This document shows positions 34,201 to 46,639 of a DNA stretch of 64,000 nt, piece after piece. Numbering within the stretch: the first letter of the stretch is position 1; each line of letters starts with the position of its first letter. Source of the DNA: Physella acuta. Taxonomy: Eukaryota; Mollusca; Gastropoda; Physidae. The position numbers were made by a program, and so were the translations under genes. A model generated the notes under the pieces. The model did no database searches. It worked only from the letters and a program-made list of their open reading frames with translations, and had not been told where the DNA came from. The stretch spans positions 124,001 to 188,000 of the forward strand of contig NW_026732530.1 of the NCBI RefSeq assembly GCF_028476545.1, in the 5' to 3' direction.

Positions 34201-37200
34201 TCCCAACCTCTCGTATCAGCAGCAGCCCCCTCCCTCTTTACCAGCGTCTTCACAGCAAACCAGACCTTCGGGCCAACATCTGGTCCAACAACAACACCCT
34301 GGTAACAAATCTCAACCTCTGAACCAACATCAACAATCGGTTGCGCCACCCACGATGGGTTCTCAGCACCAATTGCAGCAGAAAGTTAGCCCTCTTCACA
34401 GTCAGCCACAGCAGAACACAACAAATATAAAAAATGTCTCGGCTGGCCTCAATGGTCCAGCACAAACTATGACTTTAAGCAGGCAGCAAAATACATCTCA
34501 GATTAATGGCGGGAAAGGTTCGTGCTTTTTTAATATTAGCTTACATGTGACTTCCCGCTGGTGCAGTTTTCTCTTCGTAATTTTATGCTTTTGAAGCTAG
34601 TGTTTAGGGATCATAAATGTTTGCGTTTTTTTTTTTAAATCTCAATGTTGCAATTTCATATATAATATGTTCATTTAAAAGGTTAAGGACAATGGCATTA
34701 TTAAGGGAAATATTTTTTTTTTTTTTTTACTGAAGTACATATTTACCCAGCCCTAAAAAAGTTGCTATAGAGCATACAAAATATACATCTAATCCTAATC
34801 ATTTAATGTAGACGCTGAAATACAATACTTTAATCAAATGCTTTTTTAGCACATTTATTTTATATTTTTTTATTCATTTTGCTCAAATAATTATTTATCT
34901 ATTCAACTGTTCAGAAAAGATTATTTTTAATCCCATAACATTTTTGTACATAGCCAAATGGCATGGCAAGAATGAAAAATTATAGTTAAAATAACAATCA
35001 TTTTCCTATATCTTTCTACTAACATTGTGATAGAGAACAAAAAGTATATCATTTAAATTTTCAGATAACCATCCAAATTTGGATACCAATCAGAGGGCTG
35101 TTCCTTTGGATTTGAGTTCAAATCCTTTGGCTGCACAGAAAGTACCCGAAACCCATTTGTCTGCATCATCATCATCATCTACATCTATGGTAGAAAATCA
35201 GACCATCGTGCAAAGTTCTTTAGCTGCCACCACATCCCCTTCAACTGTGCCTCAAACAGAAAGAAGGACTATAAGTCAAGGTAATTTAGTTTTAAAGATG
35301 CTCTGCAGCATAATGGACTCTTCCAGGCTTATATTATCACATTGATAAGTGTGAACAGTGCTTTCACAGGTTTAGCGAATGTTCTTTTCTGTGTCTAGAC
35401 TACTAGTAAATCTTTTTAAGTTTACTTTTCTCTCATTAAACTGATTTAATCTATTTGCAGAAGAAAGGAAAAAGAACATTCACCAGGATTTTCATGATTT
35501 CCACAACAATTTTAAACTGGTAAATATTAGTATTCTGATTAATAGCTTTGTCCTTTAAATTATGCCATCATTGGCCTCATTACAACTACACTTAGCATCT
35601 TGATTATATTGTCTTTGTTTCATTTATTTTTAAAAAATGTAAATATCTTCTTCAGGAACCTCAAGATGGTAGACAAGAAGAAGTTTTGGATAACTCTGTT
35701 TCTTCAACACCTGTTCCAACAAATGTTGCTGCAGCACCTGTTAGTATTGCTCCTGAAATAATTGCACCTCATTCTGAGGCTACTGATTCATCTACTAAAG
35801 TGTTAGATAAAATTGAAGAAGACGAAACACCTGTCAGGTTAGCAGTTTAAAAATGTACCTAATTTTTTCCTAAATAATCACCCTGTTTCTTTTTTCCATT
35901 CATTATTATTTCCTGATGTATGGAAATTTGTTTATGAAATTATCTTAAACAGGGTACATAACTTTGCATGCTTTTAATAGTCCAAATTTCTTCAAACAAT
36001 TAAATGTGTTAGTTAAGGAAAAATAGCTACATTAAGTTATATTAGACTTGTATTAAAATAAATATTCAATTTTGTTGATTATTCAGTATTTTCTTTTTCA
36101 ACAGCAAATCAAAATTAAATCCCAATGCCAAAGAATTTAAACCTGTAAGTGCTTTTAAGTTTTATTTAAGTCAAGTATTTTTATAGTAACACTGTAATAA
36201 AAACTTGTCGCTAATAAATGACTAAAATGTTTTCAGAAGAGTCAGCCACCTGCCCCCACACCTGTTGAAGCTCAGTCACCATCTCCTCAACCACGAAGCT
36301 CTCCCATAGTACCACAACAAGCACCTATGTATCCCATTTTTATGTACCTTCCTAATACTCAACAGAAAAAACGAGGTAATACATTTTTATAAACACATCT
36401 GATATAATTTTACTTAAGTTGTATATTATTATAGGAAGCTGCTTTTACATATACCTTTAATGTTTGATATAACCTTAATTTTAGTCACTGTTTCACTGGG
36501 CTCACCTGGTGTACCAGAGTTGACTGCACATCAAGTTACTGGTCAGCCACTTTTAGCAACGCAGCATCCACAGCATATAATGTATGTAACCCAACCAGGC
36601 CAACAGCTTCCTCCATACCAGGTAAAGCACAAATTATATTTTTTGATTTATTTGATTTGACAGAAAGTTAGTTACTATTTTTCTTTTCAATTATATCATG
36701 GCCATCACAATAACATTTTTAAATTAATTTTTGGGTTTTAATACCAATGTTTGGGTTTTATATAAATAGGTAAAAAGATATGAATCATTTTGCTGCGTAG
36801 TTACTGAAAAAAATAATTCTGATAAAATGTGAAATTAATTACAAAATGTGGAAATAATTACAGGGTTAATTACAGAGTTCTAAAGACTATTGGTGATCTT
36901 ACCTTTTTGTTTCTTACTTACAATTTTTTATATTTTACAGTATTTCCAGCCCCAAATGATGCCTAGAATGATAGCTCCTAATTCTATAATGGCTCAGGGA
37001 GGGCAGCATGCAGGGATAGAGCAGGTGTCACAAGGTCAAAGCCCAGCAGTTTTTAGTAAGTCTCAATAGTTTTTTGTTTTATAAACATATTTCTATGTTA
37101 GAAAATGGCTAATAGCTGATTGCTACCTTTGTAAATTAGAAGGCACCTTTAATATAAACATTGTTTAGGAAGGAAAACATTCTGTTTAATTAACTTTGTC

Positions 37201-39525
37201 CCACTAAAAACAATAATTTTACTAGTAAACAACTTGATCTTCAATAATTTCACATATTTGTTTGATGCAAATTTTATTCTTAGCAAGAAGCATTGCGTAA
37301 TGTAAATTAATGCCTAAAAGTTAATATATATGTCCATACATTTTGTAAATATTTTATTTTGTTTCCTATTTGTTAGTTGTGTTTATTTTTATTAGGGGGA
37401 TTTAATAGTTTTAATTGAAAAAATACCTTATTATTTTCTTTTTAAGTTTAAATTTCTGTCTATTTTGTTTACTCATTATAGTTGAAAAATGCATCTTAAT
37501 ATTAGATAAACATTAGTTTTAGTTTATTTAGCTTTTTTTTTGTGCAGAAAAGTTCAGGTTTAAAAACAAAATCTAATTTTTTTAAGAGTACATTGAAAAT
37601 TTTTACAATCATATGAGTAATCATGTTTTGTTATTTCACATTTTAATATAATTTATATACACGTTTTTTTATTGTATCTTATTCACATATTTGTAGCCCT
37701 CCATAACAGTGTTAATTCAATAAACGTCCATAGCTGATTTCCAGTTTTCATTCATTTTTATCGCAAACTGATTATACCTATAATCCCTGTTGTTCTCAGA
37801 AATTTTGATATAGTTGCACTCTGGCAATCTTGATTCCTTTTTTTTTTCTTTATTCTATTTGAGAAATAATTAAAAGATCGCTACAATTTTTAATGAAATT
37901 ATTTTTATACTCCACCTCAAATTAATGTTAATGAAAATTATTAGTCCCAAAATAGCTTGAGGTGTAAAAGATTTCATTTGTTTTGGAGGGTACAAATTTA
38001 GTTGAATATTTATAGTGCATGAATTGTATCTTTGTCAAGTGTTCAAATTTTTAAAGTTTTAATTATTATATCTCTTTTTACCAACAGTGACAGCTCAGCC
38101 ACAGCCAGTTCCCACACCTATGCCAGCTCACTTGGCGCCTCACCCACAACCAGCTCATGCCCAACCTTTAGCTCATCCTAACTCAAATCCACTGCCCCAA
38201 CCAACACATGTCCCCAATCCTGCACCTTCCCCAGTGCAGCATCAGCACAACTCCCAACAGATTCCACAGCCCCTCACCCATCACATGACACAGGTTCCTC
38301 CTCAATCTGTGACACCCCAACCAGCACACTATCCTCAAATAAGTTTGAGTTTTCCACATGGTATCTCCACCATGACTATGCCAAGAACATCCATATCAGG
38401 ACAGCAGGGTATGGCCCCAGGCCACCCCTCTGTTAGTATAGGATATCCTGTCATGTCTCAGTATCCTTATACTAATGGGAGTCCTGTTCAATACCCTTTT
38501 GCACCTGCAGCGCAACCACAGACATCCCAAAATTCCTCTCATGGGCAAGGACCCCAGCCCCAGTATGTAGTGATGCCTCAACCCACTCCCCAAGCACATC
38601 CTCCTATGCAGCAACATCCAGCACAATCTTATCAGGCTGGCATTCAATTCCAGCCCCAGCATAATATAATGCAAGGTAAATTAAACTATATTCCTTTAAT
38701 CAAAATAAGTAATTATTTGATTTTTTTTAAAAGTATAAATTAAACATTTGAAATGTTTGTGTTTAGGGCCTCCTCAGATGCCCCCAAGCCACAGTCAAAA
38801 TCCAAACCAAGGTGGGCACCATATAATCCACTCCCAGATGGCTAACCTTCAACAAGTAGGACAGCCTGGCATGTATATGCAGGGTAAATAAAATTTCCAT
38901 TGTCATACCCATTTTGTTTTAAATTATACAATATTTTATGCATATTTTAGGTTAAACCATAGTCAGGATGAGTTCATCAATAAAATTCCCCTTAAATTTG
39001 ACAATTAAGCTATAGATTTTTATTTTGTATAGCTCCTCAGTATTATATGCCTAGAGAAGGCTCAAGGAGGTGATCATATTTTTGATTGATTTTGTTTTGG
39101 TTTCATTTGTTGTTTTTCTATTTGATTTGCTTGTTCGTTTTCGATAGTTCAGATTGTTAAATTTTGAACAATTCTTAATGCATTCGGAAAGATGTTTTCT
39201 GTAAATTTAATTAACTAAGCTTTAAATTTGTCAAAACATTCAATCAAGAGGTAAAAAAAATTAATTTAATTGCATCAACATAGTCAAAGCTACTGTAATG
39301 AAACAATTTGGAATGAACATTAAATTTTTTGTCAACAATTTTTAACAAGTTGTTTAAAAAGTGGATTTAAATTTCTTTCTTGTTAAGTATCTCTTCTGCG
39401 ATAAATCTGATGTATAACCAAAGTATATTTAGATGTGTAATAAATAACGCTACATTTCTTTTGTTTTTAGTGCCAACAACGCTGCAACAGTTTCAGCACC
39501 AACCATAATGTTTACTTGGCCTTAG
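31227..39525 (+). CDS. ATXN2: Ataxin-2, 20 coding exons
   Basis: Spliced exons: 31227-31294, 31394-31442, 31775-31843, 32188-32259, 32409-32547, 32874-33010, 33132-33223, 33580-33783, 33967-34517, 35065-35280, 35461-35519, 35656-35837, 36105-36144, 36237-36375, 36485-36621, 36941-37055, 38088-38675, 38767-38883, 39033-39069 and 39471-39525 (TAG). All phases close, giving 1021 residues. An Lsm fold lies at about residues 45-140 (starting HGIYADQRTAMVMCSF), an LsmAD domain at about 179-265 (GGWEPTAMFAVNNEKF, then EGYEERQRFAQKHAEEIERS), and a PAM2 motif at 615-626 (SKLNPNAKEFKP) encoded by its own 40-bp exon. PAM2 binds the MLLE domain of poly(A)-binding protein; ataxin-2 regulates mRNA stability, translation and stress granules in the cytoplasm. 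Long P/Q/H-rich tails follow (exons 9 and 17). There is no long polyglutamine run; the longest I see is about three. The C-terminal exons are the least certain part. Confidence 0.95.
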
Positions 39526-41890
39526 TTATGCAAGGTAAGTTTTAATTAAATGTTTTATGCCTTATAACTGGTTTTGTACTATCTAATAAAATTTTATATA
39601 ATAGTACTTTATCTAGAGATGTATTATCATTAAAATAGATTTTAAATTAATTGCTACCATTAAAATATTTTGCGCTATTACAAAAGTCTTGAGTTAAAAT
39701 TCCTTCACGAGTGTTGGCCGTTCTGAGTCAACCTAGTTCTGATGGGTACCTTATATGCGTTAAGGAAATAAAGGCAGCTGGGCATGGTGCTGACCACACT
39801 ACTGTCTTGGGCGTGAATAGTGGAAAATGATGATTAAAATAATTTATTCTAATTTTGATTTTTTTTCACAAGTGTTTTTAAATTTATTTCAGATAGTGTG
39901 CAAGTATCAAAGAGTGAACCTTGTACTGCTGAATTGCAGATGATGTGAATGAAAGTATATTTCATAGCTCCTCAAACTAATGGTGCTCCATTAAGAGCGA
40001 GTTAAGACTCCACTGGTTATTTTATTGCTAGATTACACAAATGAGCAGCATAGGAATCTACAAATGATTCCTGGGTTTCTTCTATTCCAGTTTTAAAGGC
40101 AATTTCATCATGAAATGTTATGAAGTGTGTTTTGTTTTACTTTTCCACAAGGACTATTTTCAAGCTGTGGACATGTGTTATTATGCAACTTAGATTGGAG
40201 ATGACATTGGATAGTTCTCTTGTTTAATCTCATGCTAATAGTTGGATGAAGCCTGATGATGATGATACAAACATGAAAATTTTGGGTCTGTAACACCTGC
40301 AGTCCATTGTGTTAGTATTAGCACATTGTGCAAACGTCATAGAGGCCAAAGTTATAAAAGACTAGCCTGCCTTAGATTATGCTGTTATTGCAGCTGGACA
40401 ATATAAGCTTTATACTGAAAACATTTCAAGGAGTGGATGTGCAGGTGAACATTGGATAGAAAGGACAATATCTTACAAGTCTAATATCTCAGAGAAAGTT
40501 ATTTCAGTTTTTTCTCACATGCATTTGTACTTGAAAGTGTTCAATAATGGATTTAGCTTGCTATGTTATGGCACAAAATGCCCAGCATGAAGCTGTGAAA
40601 CTTTCTCTCAAAGAGCGGACACCAGATTCATCTCAGGGCTTAAGTCTTTTGTGTGGAGACACAAGTCTATAGACTCATTTGGGATTACACTGTCCATGTG
40701 AAAAATGTTGAGAACAGATGACGGGAGAGATTCTTTAGTTATTTTTGTTTTGTTATGTTTTTTTTTTAAATTTTGCCCTGTGTGAGTGAATTGCTCCAAG
40801 TGTGACTGATTATTCCATTCTTATGCAATGGTTGTATGAATGATACGTCCTGGTACTGGACTAGTTTAAGCTGTTTTGACAAATATTCATTGCAGATGTT
40901 AAATTGTATTGCTCTGAGTGCTTTTGTATTCATAATTGAATGCTTACATGATTATGCTTATAACAAGCATACATCAGTAAATACTTGTAAATGACATATG
41001 CAAAATGAAAAGTGTGAATGAATGTTTGTTAATGCCATGCTTGTGTGTTTAAAGTGAGAAAATGCTTGACTTATAAATACTTTTGAATGGAGAAAATTCA
41101 TTTTGTGGCCTTATTTTTGTTTTACATGGCTACATAAGTTGTTTTTTTTTTGGGCTAGTTTTCCATTGCAGCAAAAAATAATATATACTGATTGGTAACT
41201 ACTTATGGATGTTACTTTTCAGCCAATTTCTTCAGTTAATGCTGTGCTGAAATTTTGTCAAAGTTGTTGGAAAATAATTTTTAAAAATACATTTTATATA
41301 ATGTGAGATTTTATTTTATAAGGGTTTATATATATAGTGAATATATAAATAGGTAAGAGGTTATATGCACTGTGATGGCCCCTTCATTTGACTTTCTGCA
41401 GAGTTTTTAAATACACTGTGATGGTGTTTTTTTTTATCTAAATGCTTGAATGTTGAAGACTTGTCTGCGAATGATTATGGAATGTATGCATTTTCTGCAG
41501 TTTTATGTTGAAAATAGATTAGTATATAAACATGTTTACAAATGTGTGCATATATATCTAAAGTAAGTTGGCTGACACAGTTGACTGTGTTGATTGCGAT
41601 ATCTGTAATATAAGATGATCACAATCCCAAGTACTGACAGATACCATGTAATATTTTCACATGTGGTGTGTGCTCAGTGGTACCATGAAAGGTACCTCAT
41701 TGGACTAGATAAAGGTCTGCTTATCAAAGTTTTAAAAAAAAAAACCCATTGTTTCTTCATCGTGGGAAGCTGCTAAATGAACTATCCACGAAATATGAGC
41801 TCATTTGTAAAGTACCGCTGCAATATTGAGCCCAGCTGTTTCTGTATACATGAATGTCACATTGCAAAATAAAAATGCTATTTCTGCAAT
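39526..41890 (+). other. Ataxin-2 3' UTR with a spliced intron
   Basis: Nine bases after the TAG stop, CAAG/GTAAGT (39534/39535) is a strong donor and TTATTTCAG/AT (39892/39893) a matching acceptor, so the last intron lies in the 3' UTR. The terminal exon runs from 39893; an AATAAA at 41868-41873 is the first canonical signal I find. The stop is only 9 nt from the junction, so decay by the 55-nt rule is not expected. Text up to about 43790 has the same composition and could belong to a longer form. Confidence 0.6.
39685..39825 (+). mobile_element. SINE family A remnant in the ataxin-2 3' UTR intron
   Basis: Keeps TCTGATGGGTACCTTATATG, AAAGGCAGCTGGGCATGGTG and TGACCACACTA in family order. Head and tail are poorly preserved. 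Confidence 0.75.
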
Positions 41891-43964
41891 TGTAGGGCAA
41901 TGATAACATGGTCATTGCCTGCAGGAGTTTTATGTTATTTGATGTCTTCCCTTTCTGTACTAATGGGGGGAGACATCTGGCCAAAAGACTTGGATGTTTG
42001 TTTTTTTTAATCTAATCAAACAGGTTAACTTTTGGCTAAAAGTTTACTGTGTTGTATATGAATGGAATGGAAGGTATCTTTGTATGCTATAAATACACTT
42101 GTTTACATTGTCTACCCTGAGACTTAAAGTAATATAAAATGGTCTAGGTGAATAGTCTCTTATGTTTGTAAAATGATTTACTATTTATGACCATTATGGT
42201 CAGTGATGGTATTTTACTATGATGACAGACTATGGTTAGATTAATGAGCATGAAAATTGTTGGTAAATAGAATGACAAAAGACTGGTTGTGATAAATGAT
42301 TGTGTAAGTGTAAAGTAGGATTTAGCCTTGCTACTGCCATTGGATCCAATGGAACTTGAATGGGGGGGTGAGCATGTTGTACCAATAAGAGTTGGCTCAG
42401 TGATCCAGGCCACAGTGTGCAGATATTGGAGCTGTCTGTAGACCAGAGTGTCCTCATGTGGGTTGTATGTTGTTGCCTGGCTTGTACACATTGCTGGAAG
42501 ACCAGTAAGCAAATTGTGATACCAGTTTATTTATGAATGGAGAACATTTTCTTTCTGTGTCCATCTTTCATCTTCCTTCTCTAACGCATTCTTCCTTCGT
42601 ACCAGTCTTAGCTTTCAATTCATGTACCTTTTTTTTCTTGTCCATCAAAATGCCATTTCAAATCCATTAGTAATTTGTCTATTAATAGAAATTTGATACA
42701 TTGTATACCTTATTTACTGCTGAATTTTTTTTTATTTAAAAAAAAAACCAAAGTAATAATGGTGGCAAGGTTTTGGACAGTTAGTATTGCACTTTATTTA
42801 CTGGTACATACAACATGCATTTTTCATGTGTGCTAGTTGTGTGTGTTGCTCATTGATGATGTGAAAGACTTGATAATGTTGCACCATTTTTCATCATTAT
42901 AATCATCACATCATGTCCAGGAAGAATAGGGTGAACAGGCAAGAGGAATGTTACCTACATTCTCTAGTTTAAAACCTAGTTTAAGCGTAATAAGAAAAAA
43001 CTTCAGTCTTAGTTTAAAAAACTGTTTTCTTAAAAGAAAGGTTTGTACATTGATTTTGTTTAGCTGAATGTTTGGGAGCAAGATATTAGTGCCTGCATCT
43101 GTTGAATTTATTTAGATTTAAAAAAACTGTCTCAAACAAAAATGAGTAAATTACCCCACAAGCTTGTATTACCAGTGAAGAGTTCTCCAATAGGCTAGCA
43201 TTTCTTCCATTATCTCTACTGGTTTAGTTCATGAGGAGAGGATCTTAACACTGTTTTAGCTCCAAGGTTCAGTAATAATTTAAAAATAGTTTGTTTTATT
43301 TTTGTTAAGTGATGGAAAAAAAATCCCTTGCATCCTCAGTAAAAAATAATTGAAAAATACCAAACAATTGTGTTCATTGTTGTATTTTGTGTGCTTGAAT
43401 TTATGGTTATCTTAGGTTAGTAATTTCCTGAAAATACCCAACATTACCATGTCTTTATTTGCCTAACAGACTTATGACTGAGCTTACATTTTATTTTATT
43501 TTCGAATGCTTTACTAATAATTTTTAAAAGTTTATTTTTCCTAAATTGAAGCATTTAGAAATCATAGTGAAATGTACTGATCAGTGATTAATTGGGTGAT
43601 ATTAAGCACTAGCAGTAAGTTTTCATTAAGAAAGAATTGAGGCAATATAACTGATTTTAAATGAGAAAAAAAAACTGGTCGAGCATTTTTAAATTACATC
43701 ACTTAAATGTTGGATATACATTCAATTATGTGATAATCCAAAAAATTTTAAAATGAAATTAATTTTAAAAATTCTCAAGGACCACAACTCCTTGGTGGCA
43801 GTTGTATAAGCTTGTTACGTCCCTTGGAATCGAGTCAGTAAAACAAAAAAATTCGCTGTAACTTAACACAATAGATTTCGATATGGTTAAGCAGGTGATT
43901 ATACTGAGACTGGCTCTTTAGGTTCACCCACAAATGACCGCACATGATTTTAGTCGACATTTAC
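41891..43964. other. AT-rich text after the ataxin-2 poly(A) signal
   Basis: No canonical AATAAA, coding frame or repeat family seen. Composition matches the upstream 3' UTR, so it may be an extended UTR. Confidence 0.35.
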
Positions 43965-44063
43965 CTTCCCCCATAAATCGATGAACACGTATCTCAAAAA
44001 GCCAGCCCAATCCACAATGGCGTCTCTAAAGTCCTCGTTCCCATAAACAATTCCACCGAATTT
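43965..44063 (-). CDS. Possible orphan coding exon (unknown gene)
   Basis: On the minus strand TTTACTAG/AAATTC (acceptor) and GGGAAG/GTAAAT (donor) bound 99 bp that are open in one frame. The frame begins KFGGIVYGNEDFRDAIVD and ends FIDLWGK. Composition looks coding compared with the AT-rich flanks. I do not recognise the protein and found no matching neighbouring exon, so it may be part of a gene with long introns, a relic, or chance. Confidence 0.3.
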
Positions 44064-44329
44064 CTAGTAAAATTAATTACAAGCTTTGATTTAGTTTGCA
44101 ACTTGTGTTTGTGGCAATCTTGTAACTCAATTTTGACTTTCTAGATAAGTTCCACTTCGATTATTGATAATACAAGTCTATCAATTAAAAAAAAAACTAA
44201 TTAGATGTTTAATTAGTCATTTAAAATTAAACGATTTCGAAATTATTTGAGATAACACAAATAACTTGATAGCTTATTAAATTCAATAACAGAAGGGGAA
44301 TTAACTCGCTAGATACGATCACCCCACAA

Positions 44330-44566
44330 GTCTGGTGAGCTGTGGTTCACGAAAATGTTTACAATCGTAGAGTCGGTCGATCTAGTGAAGTTTATCAGGG
44401 GCAGATAATAAAATTTGTAAACGATTTGAATCTAAAGGGAGATAACAAGACTTAGAACTGTCTGTAAAATATGGTCACGGACGGCTACTTTCACGTCAGA
44501 TATCGCTAGCTACCGTCATTTTAAAGCAAGTCTTGTCTACTTCACTAAAAAGTAGAAAATAAAACA
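44330..44566 (+). repeat. Interspersed repeat, long form
   Basis: Same ends as 19925-20026, with additional central sequence (GGGAGATAACAAGACTTAGA, TACTTTCACGTCAGATATCG). No coding frame seen. Confidence 0.7.
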
Positions 44567-45718
44567 AATATAAAAAAAAAACCTTTATAGCAACAATATT
44601 TTTAAATGCACTGAAAATAAGAAAATAAAACTTATCCGCTTTCTTTTATAAAAGCTTTAATCGCTCATGAGATCGTTTACATAATTTTAGCAACCAAATG
44701 TTGTTTTTTTTATTTTCCCAAAAAAAAATTTATTAGAATATTATATCACATTTCTCAGAATCCCCCCCCCCCCTAGTTGTGTGACGTCATTTATGGACAA
44801 CCCAAAAATAGAACTGTTTGCTTATCGTAGTTACTGTAGGCCTGTTCTGGAAAATAAACACCAACTTCATTCATTCATCCAACCGTAGCCCAAACTGCAA
44901 TGGGAACGTGTGGAGCTTGATGCAACGCCAAACTTTAGCTAAGGTGAAAACGTTTGAGGGGGTCGTTCATAAATGACGTTATATTCCATGGGAGGGGGGT
45001 GGGGAAGAAACAGTTATAGTCGTTGTTTCGCTTTCTTAAACAAGTTAATAAAAAGTCTAGTGACAATTTAAGCTCAAATTCCTTATGTTATCCATAACAA
45101 TTTTTAAAAAAAATTGTGACCGAACGAAAGGATATTTTTGAAAACTTTCTTCGGCAATATTGTTCTAAATTATGGCAGGAATCGATTGGTAAATGTTTCA
45201 AGTCGCTAAGTGGTCTGGTTGCCGAGATATGGGCCAAAAACTGCATTTTTTTTCGAGTTTTTTTGGCTTTTCCGGGAAATCCAGGAAGGAATTCCGGGAA
45301 TTTTTCTGGCCCACAATCATCCTCGGAACTTGCTTAACATATTTGCTTTTGGAACTAGTCCTCGATATTGCTTCGTTGAGGAGGAGATACGACTTAAAGC
45401 TGCGGACACACATCCATCCATCCATCCAGAAATAACGAATTAGTAATCGCAATTGTCAGTATGGAAATTGCGCGAAAAAAACGTGTTTGTAACTTGTAAA
45501 AGGTATTGAATAATATAATATTAAAGATAATGACTGAGATCAGTAAATATTTCATAAAACAATCGATATATTTTTTTCAAAAAATGCAATTTTGAAGGGG
45601 GTGGGTGTAGGCTGAAAATGGTGCACTCGGTACACGTTTTTTGTGTGCGGAAAGTGCATTTTTCTTGTAGCGCAATGTTCTAGTTGCGCATTTCTTGTAA
45701 TTAAACACATACATGCAA

Positions 45719-45720
<2 letters not shown>
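44567..45720. other. Unclassified repeat-like stretch ending in (CCAT)n
   Basis: Overlapping frames of up to 84 codons at 45116-45452 (for example KLWQESIGKCFKSLSGLVAE) precede an ACACATCCATCCATCCATCC tail, which suggests the end of an interspersed element. Family unknown. A second part (45590-45710) has TGTGCGGAAAGTGC and TTGCGC motifs. Confidence 0.4.

Positions 45721-45788
<68 letters not shown>
45721..45788. repeat. (TA)n microsatellite
   Basis: About 68 bp of uninterrupted TA directly after a GCGC-containing motif. Confidence 0.95.
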
Positions 45789-45794
<6 letters not shown>

Positions 45795-46019
45795 GACCTT
45801 CTGAATGATGGCATTTTTATATAGAATCCAGACACACAAAAAACAACAAAAACAACTACAAACTGCATAACAGTCTTACATCCTGTCGCGACACAGTAAT
45901 TTTGGAAGGGGCCACCCGTATCCACCTCTACACACACCTACACCATCCACACCGGCACACACTCTCCCCTACAAAAAAAAAATCAGTTAAAAATGCATGG
46001 CATAAATGAATTAATTATT

Positions 46020-46245
46020 TCCGATAGTTAATCCTAACCTTGTCCCGAGACGGAGCCACAAAAACAAGCTCGTTAAGTCGGGTGTAATTCGATAATGCGT
46101 TCGTCCCTGACGGAAAGTAGGTGGCTAAAAATAGCCGCGGCGCTCTTCTCGCCGTCAGCGGCGTGTCACACGTAGGACGCGAGAATCTCGCTGCTAGTAA
46201 ACAAAGATTGAGAGACGAAAATGAAAGTTCGGAAGGACGTTTGTA
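46020..46245. promoter_or_regulatory. CpG-rich patch with a MEF2-type site
   Basis: About 22 CpG in 220 bp within AT-rich repeats. CTAAAAATAG at 46125-46134 fits the MEF2 consensus YTAWWWWTAR exactly and is framed by GG..CC. Such patches often mark promoters; no gene is visible next to it. Confidence 0.3.
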
Positions 46246-46431
46246 TCTTTGGGGAGGGGGGAAAGAGGGGGGGGGGGGGGGGGGGAAGTGAATAATGAAA
46301 GAAAATTCGAAAATTGGCATGAGCGCTCTCCTGAAAGTTTTTTTTTTAGAAATAGAGGAGCCATCAGACAGCGTTTCGTTCATGCTTCTTACCGCCCCCC
46401 CCCCCCCACCACGGGGCACCTAATCGCCTCT

Positions 46432-46564
<133 letters not shown>

Positions 46565-46639
46565 GAATTTATACAGGAAATATAATATATATTTCAACGC
46601 CCCCTACCAGGATATCTCAAGCGCCCTTTGCCCCCCCCC

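Noticed and set aside
34071-34465. Minus-strand frames of 71-92 codons within ataxin-2 exon 9
   Set aside because: They are antisense shadows of the Q/P/H-rich coding exon.
45116-45452. Cluster of four overlapping 73-84 codon frames as a gene
   Set aside because: All frames on both strands are open over the same 300 bp and a (CCAT)n tail follows, which fits an interspersed repeat better.
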